Origin: Desulfoprunum sp.
Lineage (GTDB): Bacteria > Desulfobacterota > Desulfobulbia > Desulfobulbales > Desulfocapsaceae
Direction: 5' to 3'
Length of the DNA stretch: 12,295 bases
NCBI GenBank assembly: GCA_030696435.1
Contig: JAUYSF010000455.1
Span: 1-12,295, forward strand
In this document: one piece after another, positions 1 through 7,195 of the stretch
How the letters are laid out: each line of letters begins with the position of its first letter
Numbering within the stretch: the stretch's first letter is position 1
Notes under the pieces: generated by a model
Databases searched by the model: none
The model's input: only the letters and a program-made list of their open reading frames with translations
What the model was told of the DNA's origin: nothing
Program-made: the position numbers and the translations under genes

Positions 1-382
1 TCATCAACTCTTCGGCAGACTCAACCATTTCCTTGGCAAGTTGCGTCTCTTTCTTGCTGCTCTCAAGAAGGAGGCGCACCTCGTCAACCTCCTTCTGCAG
101 GGCGGTGTTGTGGTTTTCCTTACGCTTTACCTCATCCTTTAAGCCCCCAAGCTCCTCGTGGTGCTTCCTGGTATCTTTCAGGAATTCCTCTTTTTCACGC
201 TGCAGAACCTCATTTTGATCGAAAAAGACTGTGCTTTCCTCAGTCAGTTTTCTGTTCTGTTCGTGCAATTCAAAGAATTCTTCCGCCAGAAGCTCCAGAT
301 ATGCCTTGACTTCAAGAGAATCATATCCCCTGAATTTTATTTGAAATTCCTGATCTTTAATAGCCTGTGGAGTAATTGACAT
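1..382 (-). CDS. divIVA: DivIVA-like coiled-coil protein (partial, C-terminus outside window)
   Basis: The minus-strand reading frame is open from an ATG at 382 to the window edge, giving 127 residues of an incomplete protein. A GGAG ribosome binding site lies 7 nt upstream (390-393). The N-terminus begins MSITPQAIKDQEF and continues with KFRGYDSLEVKAYL, the DivIVA N-terminal domain signature. F17 and R18 fall at the same numbers as the membrane-inserting pair in Bacillus subtilis DivIVA. From about residue 30 the sequence is highly charged, Glu/Lys-rich and heptad-like, as expected for a coiled coil. DivIVA proteins bind curved membrane and recruit partners at poles and septa. In this lineage the role is unknown, and a general scaffold is as likely as a division protein. 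It follows yggT by about 50 bp, probably in the same operon. The family call is firm; the precise function is not. Confidence 0.8.
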   Translation of the reverse strand, partial: MSITPQAIKDQEFQIKFRGYDSLEVKAYLELLAEEFFELHEQNRKLTEESTVFFDQNEVLQREKEEFLKDTRKHHEELGGLKDEVKRKENHNTALQKEVDEVRLLLESSKKETQLAKEMVESAEELM

Positions 383-433
383 GAGAATGCTCCATGTGTT
401 GAGGGAATGAATGGATTACACAAGCGGCGGCGG

Positions 434-733
434 TTACCCAAGTCCCATGGCCAGACGTTTCAAGGTCGGAACCAGGAAATTCTGGAGAAACATGATAGCC
501 AGTATAAGGATCATGGGTGAGAAATCGATATTGCCCATACTGATGGGCAGAAGCCGTCGAATGCGGCTTAGTAGCGGTTCTGTAACCTCGTAGAGAAAAC
601 GGACTATGGGATTTCCCGGATCTGCGTTGACCCAGGAAATAACCGCTCGACCAATGACAATCCACATATATGCCACCAGGAGAAATTCCACGAGCTGAGC
701 CACGGCCATCATAAAATTATTGATCACAAACAT
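434..733 (-). CDS. yggT: YggT family integral membrane protein
   Basis: This 99-residue protein has two hydrophobic segments, roughly residues 8-33 and 72-90, separated by a conserved amphipathic stretch. That stretch contains RAVISWVNADPGNP and LYEVTEPLLSRIRRLLP, which are typical of the YggT/YlmG family. YggT proteins are small inner-membrane proteins. In Gram-positive bacteria and plastids the YlmG relatives are linked to division and nucleoid or membrane organisation, but no biochemical activity is agreed. The start is supported by a GAGAGG ribosome binding site about 7-8 nt upstream. The gene begins 15 bp after metG and precedes the DivIVA-like gene, so translation with metG is likely. 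The pairing with divIVA parallels the ylmG-divIVA neighbourhood of Firmicutes. Confidence 0.88.
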   Translation of the reverse strand: MFVINNFMMAVAQLVEFLLVAYMWIVIGRAVISWVNADPGNPIVRFLYEVTEPLLSRIRRLLPISMGNIDFSPMILILAIMFLQNFLVPTLKRLAMGLG

Positions 734-748
734 TTCAACCCTCTCTTA

Positions 749-2686
749 TCAAGCAACCTTGCTTCCGGCCGGCACCATGCCACTGACAGTGGACAACACC
801 AGCCGCTCTTTGCCCTCCACCAGTGCTTTGGCAGCCAACACCATGCCCTGGGAGGGGATGCCCATCAGTTTTGCCGGTTTCATATTAGCCACCACCAAGA
901 CCAGGAGCCCAATTAATTCTTCGGGACTGTAGAACTCGGCTATGCCGGCCACGATTGTCCTTTCCTCCGGCACCCTGACTGTCAGTTTTATCAATTTTTC
1001 CGATTTTTTTACCCGCTCCGCCGCTACTATTTCCGCGACCCGCAGATCGACCATCTGTAACTGATCAAAGGTAATGAGGCCCTGCCCGGCTTCTGCTGGG
1101 GGCTTATCTATTTTTCCGGAGGCCTTGGCAGATTGTGAAATCTCTTTCACTTGGTCTTTTTCCATCCGGGGAAAGAGGGATTCAATTGGCCTCAGAGCCG
1201 TATCCGGTGGCAGGAGTCCCCATCGCCCACTTTGTTGCAGATTGCCAAGGAGGACACTATCAGCCTCAAGCCCCAGTCCAAAAGCCATCTTTGCAGCAGC
1301 CCCAGGCATGATCGGCCCCAGGACCATAGTCAGAATCCGCAGACATTCCGAAAGAGTATACAGTACGGTATGCAGCCGCTCAGCGCTTTCGGCCTCTTTG
1401 GCCAAGGCCCATGGCTCATTCGTCACGATATATTTATTGGCACAGCTGATGACCTCCCAGACAGCCTGAAGAGCCCGATGAAACTGAAAATGCTCCATCG
1501 CCTCAGTGTAAAGTTCAAGCATCTGCTCAGTTGTCTTCTGCAGGAGTGAATCCGTCGGACTTATTGGGCCGGGAGCCGGAACCCGGCCACCGGTATATTT
1601 CTGTAGCATGGCCATTGATCTGCTGTAAAGATTGCCGATATCATTGGCAAGGTCGGAGTTTTTTCGAGCGACGATGGCCTCACTGCTAAACGAGGCATCA
1701 AGCCCGAAGGACATCTCCCGCAAGGTAAAGTAGCGCAGGGTATCTACACCATATTCCTCAATAAGCTGAGCTGGTCGTACGACATTGCCAATACTCTTTG
1801 ACATTTTGGTGTCATCGACATTCCAGTAACCGTGCACATGCAGTTTTTTATACAGGGGTATACCCATGGACATCAGCATGGTCGGCCAGTAAATGGCGTG
1901 GGGTTTGAGGATGTCTTTGGCGATCACATGCTCGGCAACAGGCCAGAAGGTCTTGAAATCAGGGCCATCCGGGTAGTTCAGGCCAGTCAGATAATTAATG
2001 AGGGCATCAAACCAGACATAGGTGACAAAATTGGCGTCAAACGGCAGCTCGATTCCCCAGGTCAGGCGCGATTTCGGCCTGGAGATACACAGATCCTCAA
2101 GGGGCTCGGAAAGAAAGGAGAGGACCTCGTTTCGATAGCGCTCCGGAGTGATGAAATCGGGATTATCCTGAATATGTCCGATCAGTCTTTGCTGATAGCG
2201 CGACATGCGGAAAAAATAATTCTGTTCGGCTATCTCCTGCGGCGGAGTCTGATGATCGGGGCACAGTCCGTCAACCAACTCCTTCTCAGTCAGAAACCTC
2301 TCGCACCCTCGGCAGTACAAACCGGAATATTCATCAAAATAGATATCGCCGCTGTCGTAGACCTTCTGCAGGATTGCCTGCACCGTAGCAATATGTTGGG
2401 GATCGGTAGTGCGGATAAAATTATCGGGATGTATTTCAAGAAGCGGCCAGGTGTCGCGAAAGAGGCGGCTGATCCTGTCAGCATAGTCTTTCGGTGCAAC
2501 ATCCTCTTTGGTAGCCGCCTCAGCAATCTTATCTCCGTGCTCATCCGTCCCGGTCTGAAAACGCACCCTTGCGCCGGTCAGTCTGCGGAAGCGGCTGTAC
2601 GTGTCGGCAACAATGGTGGTATAGGCATGCCCGAGGTGCGGTTGAGCATTAACGTAATAAATAGGTGTTGTTATATAGGCTTTCAT
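749..2686 (-). CDS. metG: Methionyl-tRNA synthetase
   Basis: The 645-residue protein charges tRNA-Met with methionine in the cytoplasm. It is a class Ia synthetase: the HIGH-type motif is HLGH at 17-20 and KMSKS is at 294-298. The connective peptide has a single zinc knuckle, C125-x2-C128 and C142-x2-H145, where the fourth ligand is His as in Thermus-type enzymes. In the anticodon-binding helical domain, N352, R356 and W426 fit the known CAU-reading residues (aligned from memory). A hydrophilic linker (about 506-536) leads to a C-terminal Trbp111/EMAP II-like tRNA-binding OB domain (about 537-645), usual in dimeric bacterial MetRS. No good ribosome binding site precedes the ATG at 2686, although the N-terminal KAYITTPIYYVN is exactly where the family begins. 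It lies between ricT (50 bp) and yggT (15 bp) in the operon. Confidence 0.97.
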   Translation of the reverse strand: MKAYITTPIYYVNAQPHLGHAYTTIVADTYSRFRRLTGARVRFQTGTDEHGDKIAEAATKEDVAPKDYADRISRLFRDTWPLLEIHPDNFIRTTDPQHIATVQAILQKVYDSGDIYFDEYSGLYCRGCERFLTEKELVDGLCPDHQTPPQEIAEQNYFFRMSRYQQRLIGHIQDNPDFITPERYRNEVLSFLSEPLEDLCISRPKSRLTWGIELPFDANFVTYVWFDALINYLTGLNYPDGPDFKTFWPVAEHVIAKDILKPHAIYWPTMLMSMGIPLYKKLHVHGYWNVDDTKMSKSIGNVVRPAQLIEEYGVDTLRYFTLREMSFGLDASFSSEAIVARKNSDLANDIGNLYSRSMAMLQKYTGGRVPAPGPISPTDSLLQKTTEQMLELYTEAMEHFQFHRALQAVWEVISCANKYIVTNEPWALAKEAESAERLHTVLYTLSECLRILTMVLGPIMPGAAAKMAFGLGLEADSVLLGNLQQSGRWGLLPPDTALRPIESLFPRMEKDQVKEISQSAKASGKIDKPPAEAGQGLITFDQLQMVDLRVAEIVAAERVKKSEKLIKLTVRVPEERTIVAGIAEFYSPEELIGLLVLVVANMKPAKLMGIPSQGMVLAAKALVEGKERLVLSTVSGMVPAGSKVA

Positions 2687-2736
2687 GAGTCAGTACGGTA
2701 GTTATGCAAAAGGGTCCAGGGGCAGGATTGGCTATT

Positions 2737-3642
2737 CTATGGTTTTTTCTCACTTTTAACAGCTTTCTCCGATTTCTCGGTTTTGGACGGTTCAGAAACG
2801 CACCATTCAGCTTTCTGCATCAACGCATCTTCGCCTTTTTCATTACTCACAACTATCGATTCCTGCAATGGATTCTGCCGTTTGACGAGGAAATATTCAT
2901 CACCTATCTTAATCTTTTTACCGGGTTTCGGCATCCCCTTGCGCTGTCTGCGATAGGTCTCATATTCATAGGTAAGACAGCAGAGAAGTCGGTTACAAAG
3001 TCCTGATATTTTAGAGGGATTAAGAGGCAGATCCTGCTCTTTGGCCATCTTGATCGAGACGGAATCAAATTTCTTGATAAATGAAGAGCAGCAGAGTTCC
3101 CGCCCGCAGGTCCCCAGACCACCGAGCATCTTGGTCTCGTGCCGCACCCCGACTTGGCGCATCTCAACCCGGGTGCGAAATTCCTGCACCAGATCCTTGA
3201 CCAAGTTGCGGAAATCCACCCTGTTATCGGCAGTAAAGAAAAAGATCATCTTGCTGCCGTTGAAAAACCTCTCGACCCGAACCAGACTCATATCAAGTTC
3301 ATGCTTCTCGATCAAAGAGACACAGGCGGAAAAGGCTTGCCTTTCCTGCTCAAGGAGGTGGGTGTGGCGCTCCAGTTCCTCGCGCCCGAGTTCTTTCACA
3401 ATTTCAAAAGAGGCCTGGCGCGGCTTTTCACTGCACATGCAGGGTGGCGCCGTCTCTTTGATCAGTGCCGGCTCAAGGCCATGATCGGTCTTGATCATCA
3501 CCACTGTATCGCGTTTGAGACCCGCAATTGAGGACGAGGCGGTAAACTGCTGGCCATCTTCCCGGAAACGGATATGGTAAAAGACATCTGCCGGCTCGAC
3601 ATTCGCCGGTGCAGCAGGTCGCTCTTCTTGATTTTCTGCCAT
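2737..3642 (-). CDS. ricT: RicT/YaaT-like PSP1 domain protein
   Basis: This 301-residue protein matches the PSP1 C-terminal domain family. The diagnostic cysteine pattern is GTCGRELCC (C179, C184, C185) followed by GLCNRLLCCLTYE (C216, C221, C222). In B. subtilis, RicT works with RicA and RicF in an Fe-S-containing complex that adjusts RNase Y cleavage of transcripts; these cysteines are the presumed cluster ligands. An extra CMC pair lies at 68-70. The last 18 or so residues are a Lys/Glu/Ser-rich low-complexity tail. Whether RicA and RicF partners exist in this organism cannot be seen here. The gene sits between holB and metG, an order shared with Firmicutes. It is separated from holB by 97 bp that contain a possible stem-loop, and has no strong ribosome binding site. 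Family assignment is firm; the RNA-processing role is inferred by homology. Confidence 0.88.
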   Translation of the reverse strand: MAENQEERPAAPANVEPADVFYHIRFREDGQQFTASSSIAGLKRDTVVMIKTDHGLEPALIKETAPPCMCSEKPRQASFEIVKELGREELERHTHLLEQERQAFSACVSLIEKHELDMSLVRVERFFNGSKMIFFFTADNRVDFRNLVKDLVQEFRTRVEMRQVGVRHETKMLGGLGTCGRELCCSSFIKKFDSVSIKMAKEQDLPLNPSKISGLCNRLLCCLTYEYETYRRQRKGMPKPGKKIKIGDEYFLVKRQNPLQESIVVSNEKGEDALMQKAEWCVSEPSKTEKSEKAVKSEKKP

Positions 3643-3681
3643 AATTCTAAAAGAGAAAAAGTTTCAACCACGTACCCCCCA

Positions 3682-3740
3682 GGACGATATAGTGTCGGGG
3701 AGACAGGCAAATGGAAGGTGAATACATCCCCCATACGTCC
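3682..3740. other. Imperfect stem-loop in the holB-ricT spacer
   Basis: The outer arms GGACGATAT (3682-3690) and ATACGTCC (3733-3740) pair over 8 bp with one bulged base. Inside them GGGG (3697-3700) can pair with CCCC (3728-3732), leaving an asymmetric internal loop and a loop of about 27 nt. On the minus strand it begins at the holB stop codon and lies upstream of ricT. No T-run follows it directly, so it is not a standard terminator. It could be a processing or mRNA-stability structure, or chance. Confidence 0.3.
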
Positions 3741-4744
3741 TATAAATTGAACAAAAGGACCTCACATACAAGGGTACGGTTGCAGTTTCGAGCCAGTTCT
3801 TTCTCAGCCCTGTTGACGGCCTGCAGTCCGGCAAAAAGTTGCCTGAGGCTCCGGCTTTTCCCTCTGCCGGCATCGCCGGTCTGCATCAACCCCTCGCTTC
3901 CGCATCTCTTTGGCAGGTCACAGGCAAGCATGAGCTGATCTCTGAGCCAAATCTTTAAAAGACCGAGAAAAGGCGGCAGATTTTCCTTGAGCTCAGCCAT
4001 CACCTCCGCGGTTTTCAGCAGGGTACCCGGATCCCGATCACCATCGAGATCTGGGTCGGCAATAACGGAAATCACTTTTTTCATGATCCCTATCATCTCC
4101 GTTTTCAAAAAAAGCCCTGCTCTACCAGGACTACCCTCTGATAGCCTGGCAAGAAGATGGGCTGCTTCCGGATCTGGCCGTTCAGGTTGTTCTGCCAATA
4201 TCCGGACAGTATCCTGTTCACTCAGATAATGAAAAGGCACGACCTGGCAACGGGAAATAATGGTCGGCAGAACCTCTCTCGAAGAATCAGCGGTCAGTAT
4301 CAGCAGGTTGTCGGTCGGGGGCTCCTCAAGGGTCTTCAGGAGGCTGTTCGCCGCCTCCGCCCTCATCGTATGCACGTCTTCGAGCAGCACCACCCGGGTA
4401 TCGGATTCATAGGGCGGATAACTGAGGGCCTGACACATCTGCCGCACCTGCTCAATCTTGATTGCCCCTTTTTCCGGGCTGATCACCATGAAATCGGGAT
4501 GATTGCCGGAACGAAATTTCCGGCACGACACACAGCTCCCACAGGCCCCGGGATGATCGTGATCGCGGCAGTTCAAGGCGGCTGCCAGGCCTCTGGCAAA
4601 GAGCTGCTTCCCCACTCCTTCAGGTCCCTTGAAGAGAAAGGCATGGGGCAGCCGACCGGTTGCAAAGGACCGTAGAATGAGTTTTTTGGCCTTCTCCTGA
4701 CCCAACAGCTCGGTAAAGCATATCCCCCGCCCGAAATCGCCCAT
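3740..4744 (-). CDS. holB: DNA polymerase III subunit delta prime
   Basis: The 334-residue protein is an AAA+ clamp-loader subunit that helps load the beta sliding clamp. The N-terminal GQEKAKKLIL and HAFLFKGPEGVGK (Walker A at 40-46) are typical. After the Walker lysine comes Q47 instead of Thr/Ser, which fits a delta prime subunit that does not hydrolyse ATP efficiently. A zinc module is formed by C59, C68, C71 and C74. The SRC motif carrying the arginine finger is at 164-166, and LLKTLEEPP is at 135-143. DnaX is excluded by length and by the lack of the extended tau/gamma C-terminus. The start has an AGGA about 9 nt upstream. The gene follows the YhaM-like gene by 20 bp and precedes ricT, the same neighbour it has in Firmicutes. 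Confidence 0.93.
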   Translation of the reverse strand: MGDFGRGICFTELLGQEKAKKLILRSFATGRLPHAFLFKGPEGVGKQLFARGLAAALNCRDHDHPGACGSCVSCRKFRSGNHPDFMVISPEKGAIKIEQVRQMCQALSYPPYESDTRVVLLEDVHTMRAEAANSLLKTLEEPPTDNLLILTADSSREVLPTIISRCQVVPFHYLSEQDTVRILAEQPERPDPEAAHLLARLSEGSPGRAGLFLKTEMIGIMKKVISVIADPDLDGDRDPGTLLKTAEVMAELKENLPPFLGLLKIWLRDQLMLACDLPKRCGSEGLMQTGDAGRGKSRSLRQLFAGLQAVNRAEKELARNCNRTLVCEVLLFNL

Positions 4745-4764
4745 CTCCCGAGTTCCTCTCGCTG

Positions 4765-5784
4765 CTAGAAAAGAGACTGCTGTTTCACCGGCAGGGAGAC
4801 CTCAGAGTCCTCTCCACCACCACTCTCCTCCAAGCCATTGAGAAAGAGATACCGTTCCATGGCCCGCTGATATTCCGTCCATTGCATCTGGCTGCCATGC
4901 ATCTTGCGCCGCAACCCTTCAAGGACGTTCATCTTGGCATCAAGATCATCGATGTAACTGAGGAGCAGGGCCTCAACGGTCATGGGGACAGTAGGAGATC
5001 CGAATTCCTGGCGGCCATGGTGGCTGAGGACAAGATGCTGCAGCTGCTCCAGCAGATCCCGAGGAAAATCAGGGATCTTGTTGGCTGCTGCCGCAACCAT
5101 CTCGCTGCCGATAACAAGATGCCCTTTCAATCGGCCTTGATCTGTATAGTCAACAATGCCCAGATTCATGACCAGTTCATCCACTTTGCCGATGTCATGG
5201 AGCAAGGCGCCGGCGATGAGCAGGGAACGATCGACCCCGGCATAATGCGAGACCATAGCCTCCGCAACCTGGGCCATGGACAGCGAGTGTTCCATGAGAC
5301 CACCACTGTAGGCATGATGAATGCCCTTGGCGGCCGGGGCGACCTGAAATCTCTCCCAGATCTCACCCGGTTTGAAGAAATGGTTGAGCAGTTTTTTCAG
5401 AAAAGGGTTCTTGACCGAGCGTGCCAGCTTCTGAATCTCCTCCGCCATCTGCTGTGGGTCATTGATGCTTGCGGCAACAAAGTCGGCAAGATCGACCTGA
5501 TTCCTCGGGACCTCTCTGAGCCCCTCCACCTTCAGCTGCAGCTTATCGCGAAAAGACTGGACCATACCGGTTAACTGAACGAACTCCCCCGGCACGCAGA
5601 TCTTCTGAAGGGCCTCGACATTATCCCAGATCGGGCCACTCAGTTCACCGCTGCGGTCAACCACCGTCAGGATGAGATAGCACTTGCCGGCCTTGGTTTC
5701 GGATATCCTGACCGATTTGACAAGGAACAGGTCATCGAGACGATCGCCTTCTTTCAGATGTTCAACAAATCGGCTTTTAGCCAT
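4765..5784 (-). CDS. yhaM: YhaM-like 3'-5' exoribonuclease (OB-fold + HD domain)
   Basis: The 339-residue protein has an N-terminal OB-fold (about 10-95, with AGKCYLILTVVDRSGELSG and a WD pair at 53-54) and a metal-dependent HD domain. Visible metal-site candidates are H157, H166 in GGLMEHSL, H196-D197 in LLHDIGK, H222, H255/H256 and D279/D280. This layout matches YhaM/Cbf1 exoribonucleases, which trim RNA (and can act on single-stranded DNA) from the 3' end. A GGAG site lies about 8 nt before the ATG. The last ~20 residues form an acidic, Gly/Ser-rich linker ending QQSLF at the terminal position, which fits a beta-clamp binding pentapeptide. It lies 24 bp after ychF and 20 bp before holB. 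The family is confident; the exact substrate is inferred, and an uncharacterised HD phosphohydrolase remains possible. Confidence 0.82.
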   Translation of the reverse strand: MAKSRFVEHLKEGDRLDDLFLVKSVRISETKAGKCYLILTVVDRSGELSGPIWDNVEALQKICVPGEFVQLTGMVQSFRDKLQLKVEGLREVPRNQVDLADFVAASINDPQQMAEEIQKLARSVKNPFLKKLLNHFFKPGEIWERFQVAPAAKGIHHAYSGGLMEHSLSMAQVAEAMVSHYAGVDRSLLIAGALLHDIGKVDELVMNLGIVDYTDQGRLKGHLVIGSEMVAAAANKIPDFPRDLLEQLQHLVLSHHGRQEFGSPTVPMTVEALLLSYIDDLDAKMNVLEGLRRKMHGSQMQWTEYQRAMERYLFLNGLEESGGGEDSEVSLPVKQQSLF

Positions 5785-5808
5785 GCCAGTGCTCCTGTCC
5801 TCTCTTTC

Positions 5809-6906
5809 TTATACGTTGAACCTGAAGTACATACAGTCGCCGTCGGCGACCACATATTCCTTGCCTTCAACCCGCATCAGACCCTTTTCCTTGGCCTTGG
5901 TCTCTCCCTGGCAGGCGACGTAATCGGCATAGGAAATAACCTCGGCCCTGATAAAACCATGCTCGAAGTCGGAATGAATCTTGCCGGCTGCCCCCGGCGC
6001 CTTGGTTCCCACGGAGATGGTCCAGGCCCTGGTCTCTTTCTCGCCGACTGTAAAGAAGGTCTGCAGGCCCAAAAGGGCGTACCCAGCCTTGATCAGACGG
6101 TTCAGACCGGGCTCCTCCATATGCATATCCAAGAGAAATTCCTGCTGCTCCTCCTTGTCGAGCTGGCTCAACTCCTGCTCGATGCTGCCGGCAATCATCA
6201 CTACCCGATCACCCTCAGCCATGGCCGCGGCCTCAAGACGCTGCACATATGCATTGCCATGCAGGACATCATCCTCACTCACATTGGCCACATAGAGAAC
6301 CGGTTTCGCCGTTAGAAGACAGAGGTCTCTAACGAGATCCTCTTCCAGTTCGCTTTCGAGGGTGAGCTTTCTGGCCGGCTGCCCCGAATCAAGGAGGGCC
6401 TGCAGGCGCTCCAGACAAGCGGCCTGGGCCTTGAAGGTCTTGTCGCCGGACTTTGCCTGACTCTGAGTCTTACGCAGCCTTTTATCAACGGTATCGAGGT
6501 CGGCCAAGATCAGCTCCATGGTAATGACCTCGCGGTCGCGATCCGGATCAATGGACCCATCAACATGGATAATATTATCATCTTCGAAACAGCGGATGAC
6601 ATGCACAATGGCATCCACCTGCCTGATGTGGCCAAGGAACTGGTTGCCAAGACCTTCTCCCTTGCTGGCACCCTTAACCAAGCCTGCAATATCAACAAAC
6701 TCCATCTGGGTGTTGATCTTCTTTTTGGTCTTGGCTATTTCGGCCAGGACATCCAGACGTGCATCCGGCAGTGACACGATGCCAACATTCGGCTCAATCG
6801 TGCAGAACGGATAATTTTCAGCAGCAATACCGGCTGCCGTCAAGGCATTAAAGATCGTTGACTTTCCCACATTGGGCAAACCAACAATGCCGCAGCGAAA
6901 CCCCAT
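5809..6906 (-). CDS. ychF: Redox-responsive ATPase YchF (Obg-family, ribosome-associated)
   Basis: The 365-residue protein is full length for YchF/OLA1. G1 is GLPNVGKST (9-17), G2 lies around NYPFCTIEPN (31-40) and G3 is DIAGLVKGA (72-80). The G4 position reads NVSE (208-211) instead of NKxD, the change that gives this family ATP rather than GTP specificity. L76 stands where Ras-type enzymes have the catalytic Gln (HAS-GTPase feature). A coiled segment and the C-terminal TGS domain (about 282-365) complete it. YchF binds ribosomes and is linked to stress and redox responses. The start has a strong AAGGAG (6914-6920) about 8 nt upstream. It is the first gene of the minus-strand run, behind a long leader with a terminator-like hairpin. 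Confidence 0.96.
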   Translation of the reverse strand: MGFRCGIVGLPNVGKSTIFNALTAAGIAAENYPFCTIEPNVGIVSLPDARLDVLAEIAKTKKKINTQMEFVDIAGLVKGASKGEGLGNQFLGHIRQVDAIVHVIRCFEDDNIIHVDGSIDPDRDREVITMELILADLDTVDKRLRKTQSQAKSGDKTFKAQAACLERLQALLDSGQPARKLTLESELEEDLVRDLCLLTAKPVLYVANVSEDDVLHGNAYVQRLEAAAMAEGDRVVMIAGSIEQELSQLDKEEQQEFLLDMHMEEPGLNRLIKAGYALLGLQTFFTVGEKETRAWTISVGTKAPGAAGKIHSDFEHGFIRAEVISYADYVACQGETKAKEKGLMRVEGKEYVVADGDCMYFRFNV

Positions 6907-6923
6907 AACAACAACTCCTTATT

Positions 6924-6959
6924 AAAAAAAGACAAGAGGTCGGAACAAGCACCCTTGTC
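6924..6959 (-). terminator. Terminator-like hairpin in the ychF leader (possible attenuator)
   Basis: On the minus strand GACAAGGGT (6959-6951) pairs with ACCTCTTGTC (6940-6931), giving nine pairs with one bulged T, a 10-nt loop, then seven uninterrupted T (6930-6924). The ychF ribosome binding site follows 4 nt later, at 6920-6914. The 5' arm can instead pair with CTTGT in the loop (ACAAG-GGTG-CTTGT, 6958-6945), which would break the terminator. This is the layout of an attenuator, although no ligand or control is known. Confidence 0.5.
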
Positions 6960-7094
6960 ATCCGCCTCTCTCCTGTTCATCCCTTGTTAAAACGACCGGA
7001 ACCAACCATATAACCCGCCAGCCGTCTTCTATCTCTGCTGCGCCGGAGATCCCAGCGGTCAGCAGGATTTTTGCGGTACAAAAAGAGCTTTTGC

Positions 7095-7123
7095 GGACAA
7101 ATATTTCAGAACAGAGTATTATA
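7095..7123 (+). promoter_or_regulatory. Candidate sigma70 promoter for mtaD
   Basis: CGGACA (7095-7100) and TATTAT (7118-7123) are separated by 17 bp. The -10 matches five of six consensus bases and the -35 four of six. Transcription would start near 7130, downstream of the TTG at 7091, so it supports the ATG at 7196 as the mtaD start. Confidence 0.4.
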
Positions 7124-7146
7124 ACCGGAATATCTGAAAATGCCCA
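7119..7146 (-). promoter_or_regulatory. Candidate sigma70 promoter for ychF operon
   Basis: The minus strand carries a perfect TATAAT (7124-7119) with TGGGCA (7146-7141) upstream at 16-bp spacing, four of six matches to TTGACA. Transcription would start near 7112, giving a leader of roughly 200 nt before ychF. It overlaps the candidate mtaD promoter on the other strand. Confidence 0.45.
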
Positions 7147-7195
7147 TGTTTTAACCCGCGCGCGGCGGTGTTCACTCTCAGCTTATTCTCTGATC

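Noticed and set aside
1832..2701. 289-codon open frame on the plus strand opposite metG
   Set aside because: It lies entirely antisense to metG, which has all MetRS motifs; the product shows no domain I recognise and has shadow-like composition.
4882..5574. 230-codon open frame on the plus strand opposite the YhaM-like gene
   Set aside because: Antisense to a gene with clear OB-fold and HD motifs; no recognisable domain and no convincing start.
7035..7072. CTGCTG/CAGCAG hairpin followed by T5 on the plus strand
   Set aside because: The inner stem is interrupted, GA separates it from the T-run, and no plus-strand gene ends upstream; it may only be part of the ychF leader fold.
7091..7195. 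N-terminal extension of mtaD from a TTG at 7091
   Set aside because: The extra residues are not family-like, and the candidate promoter falls inside this stretch.
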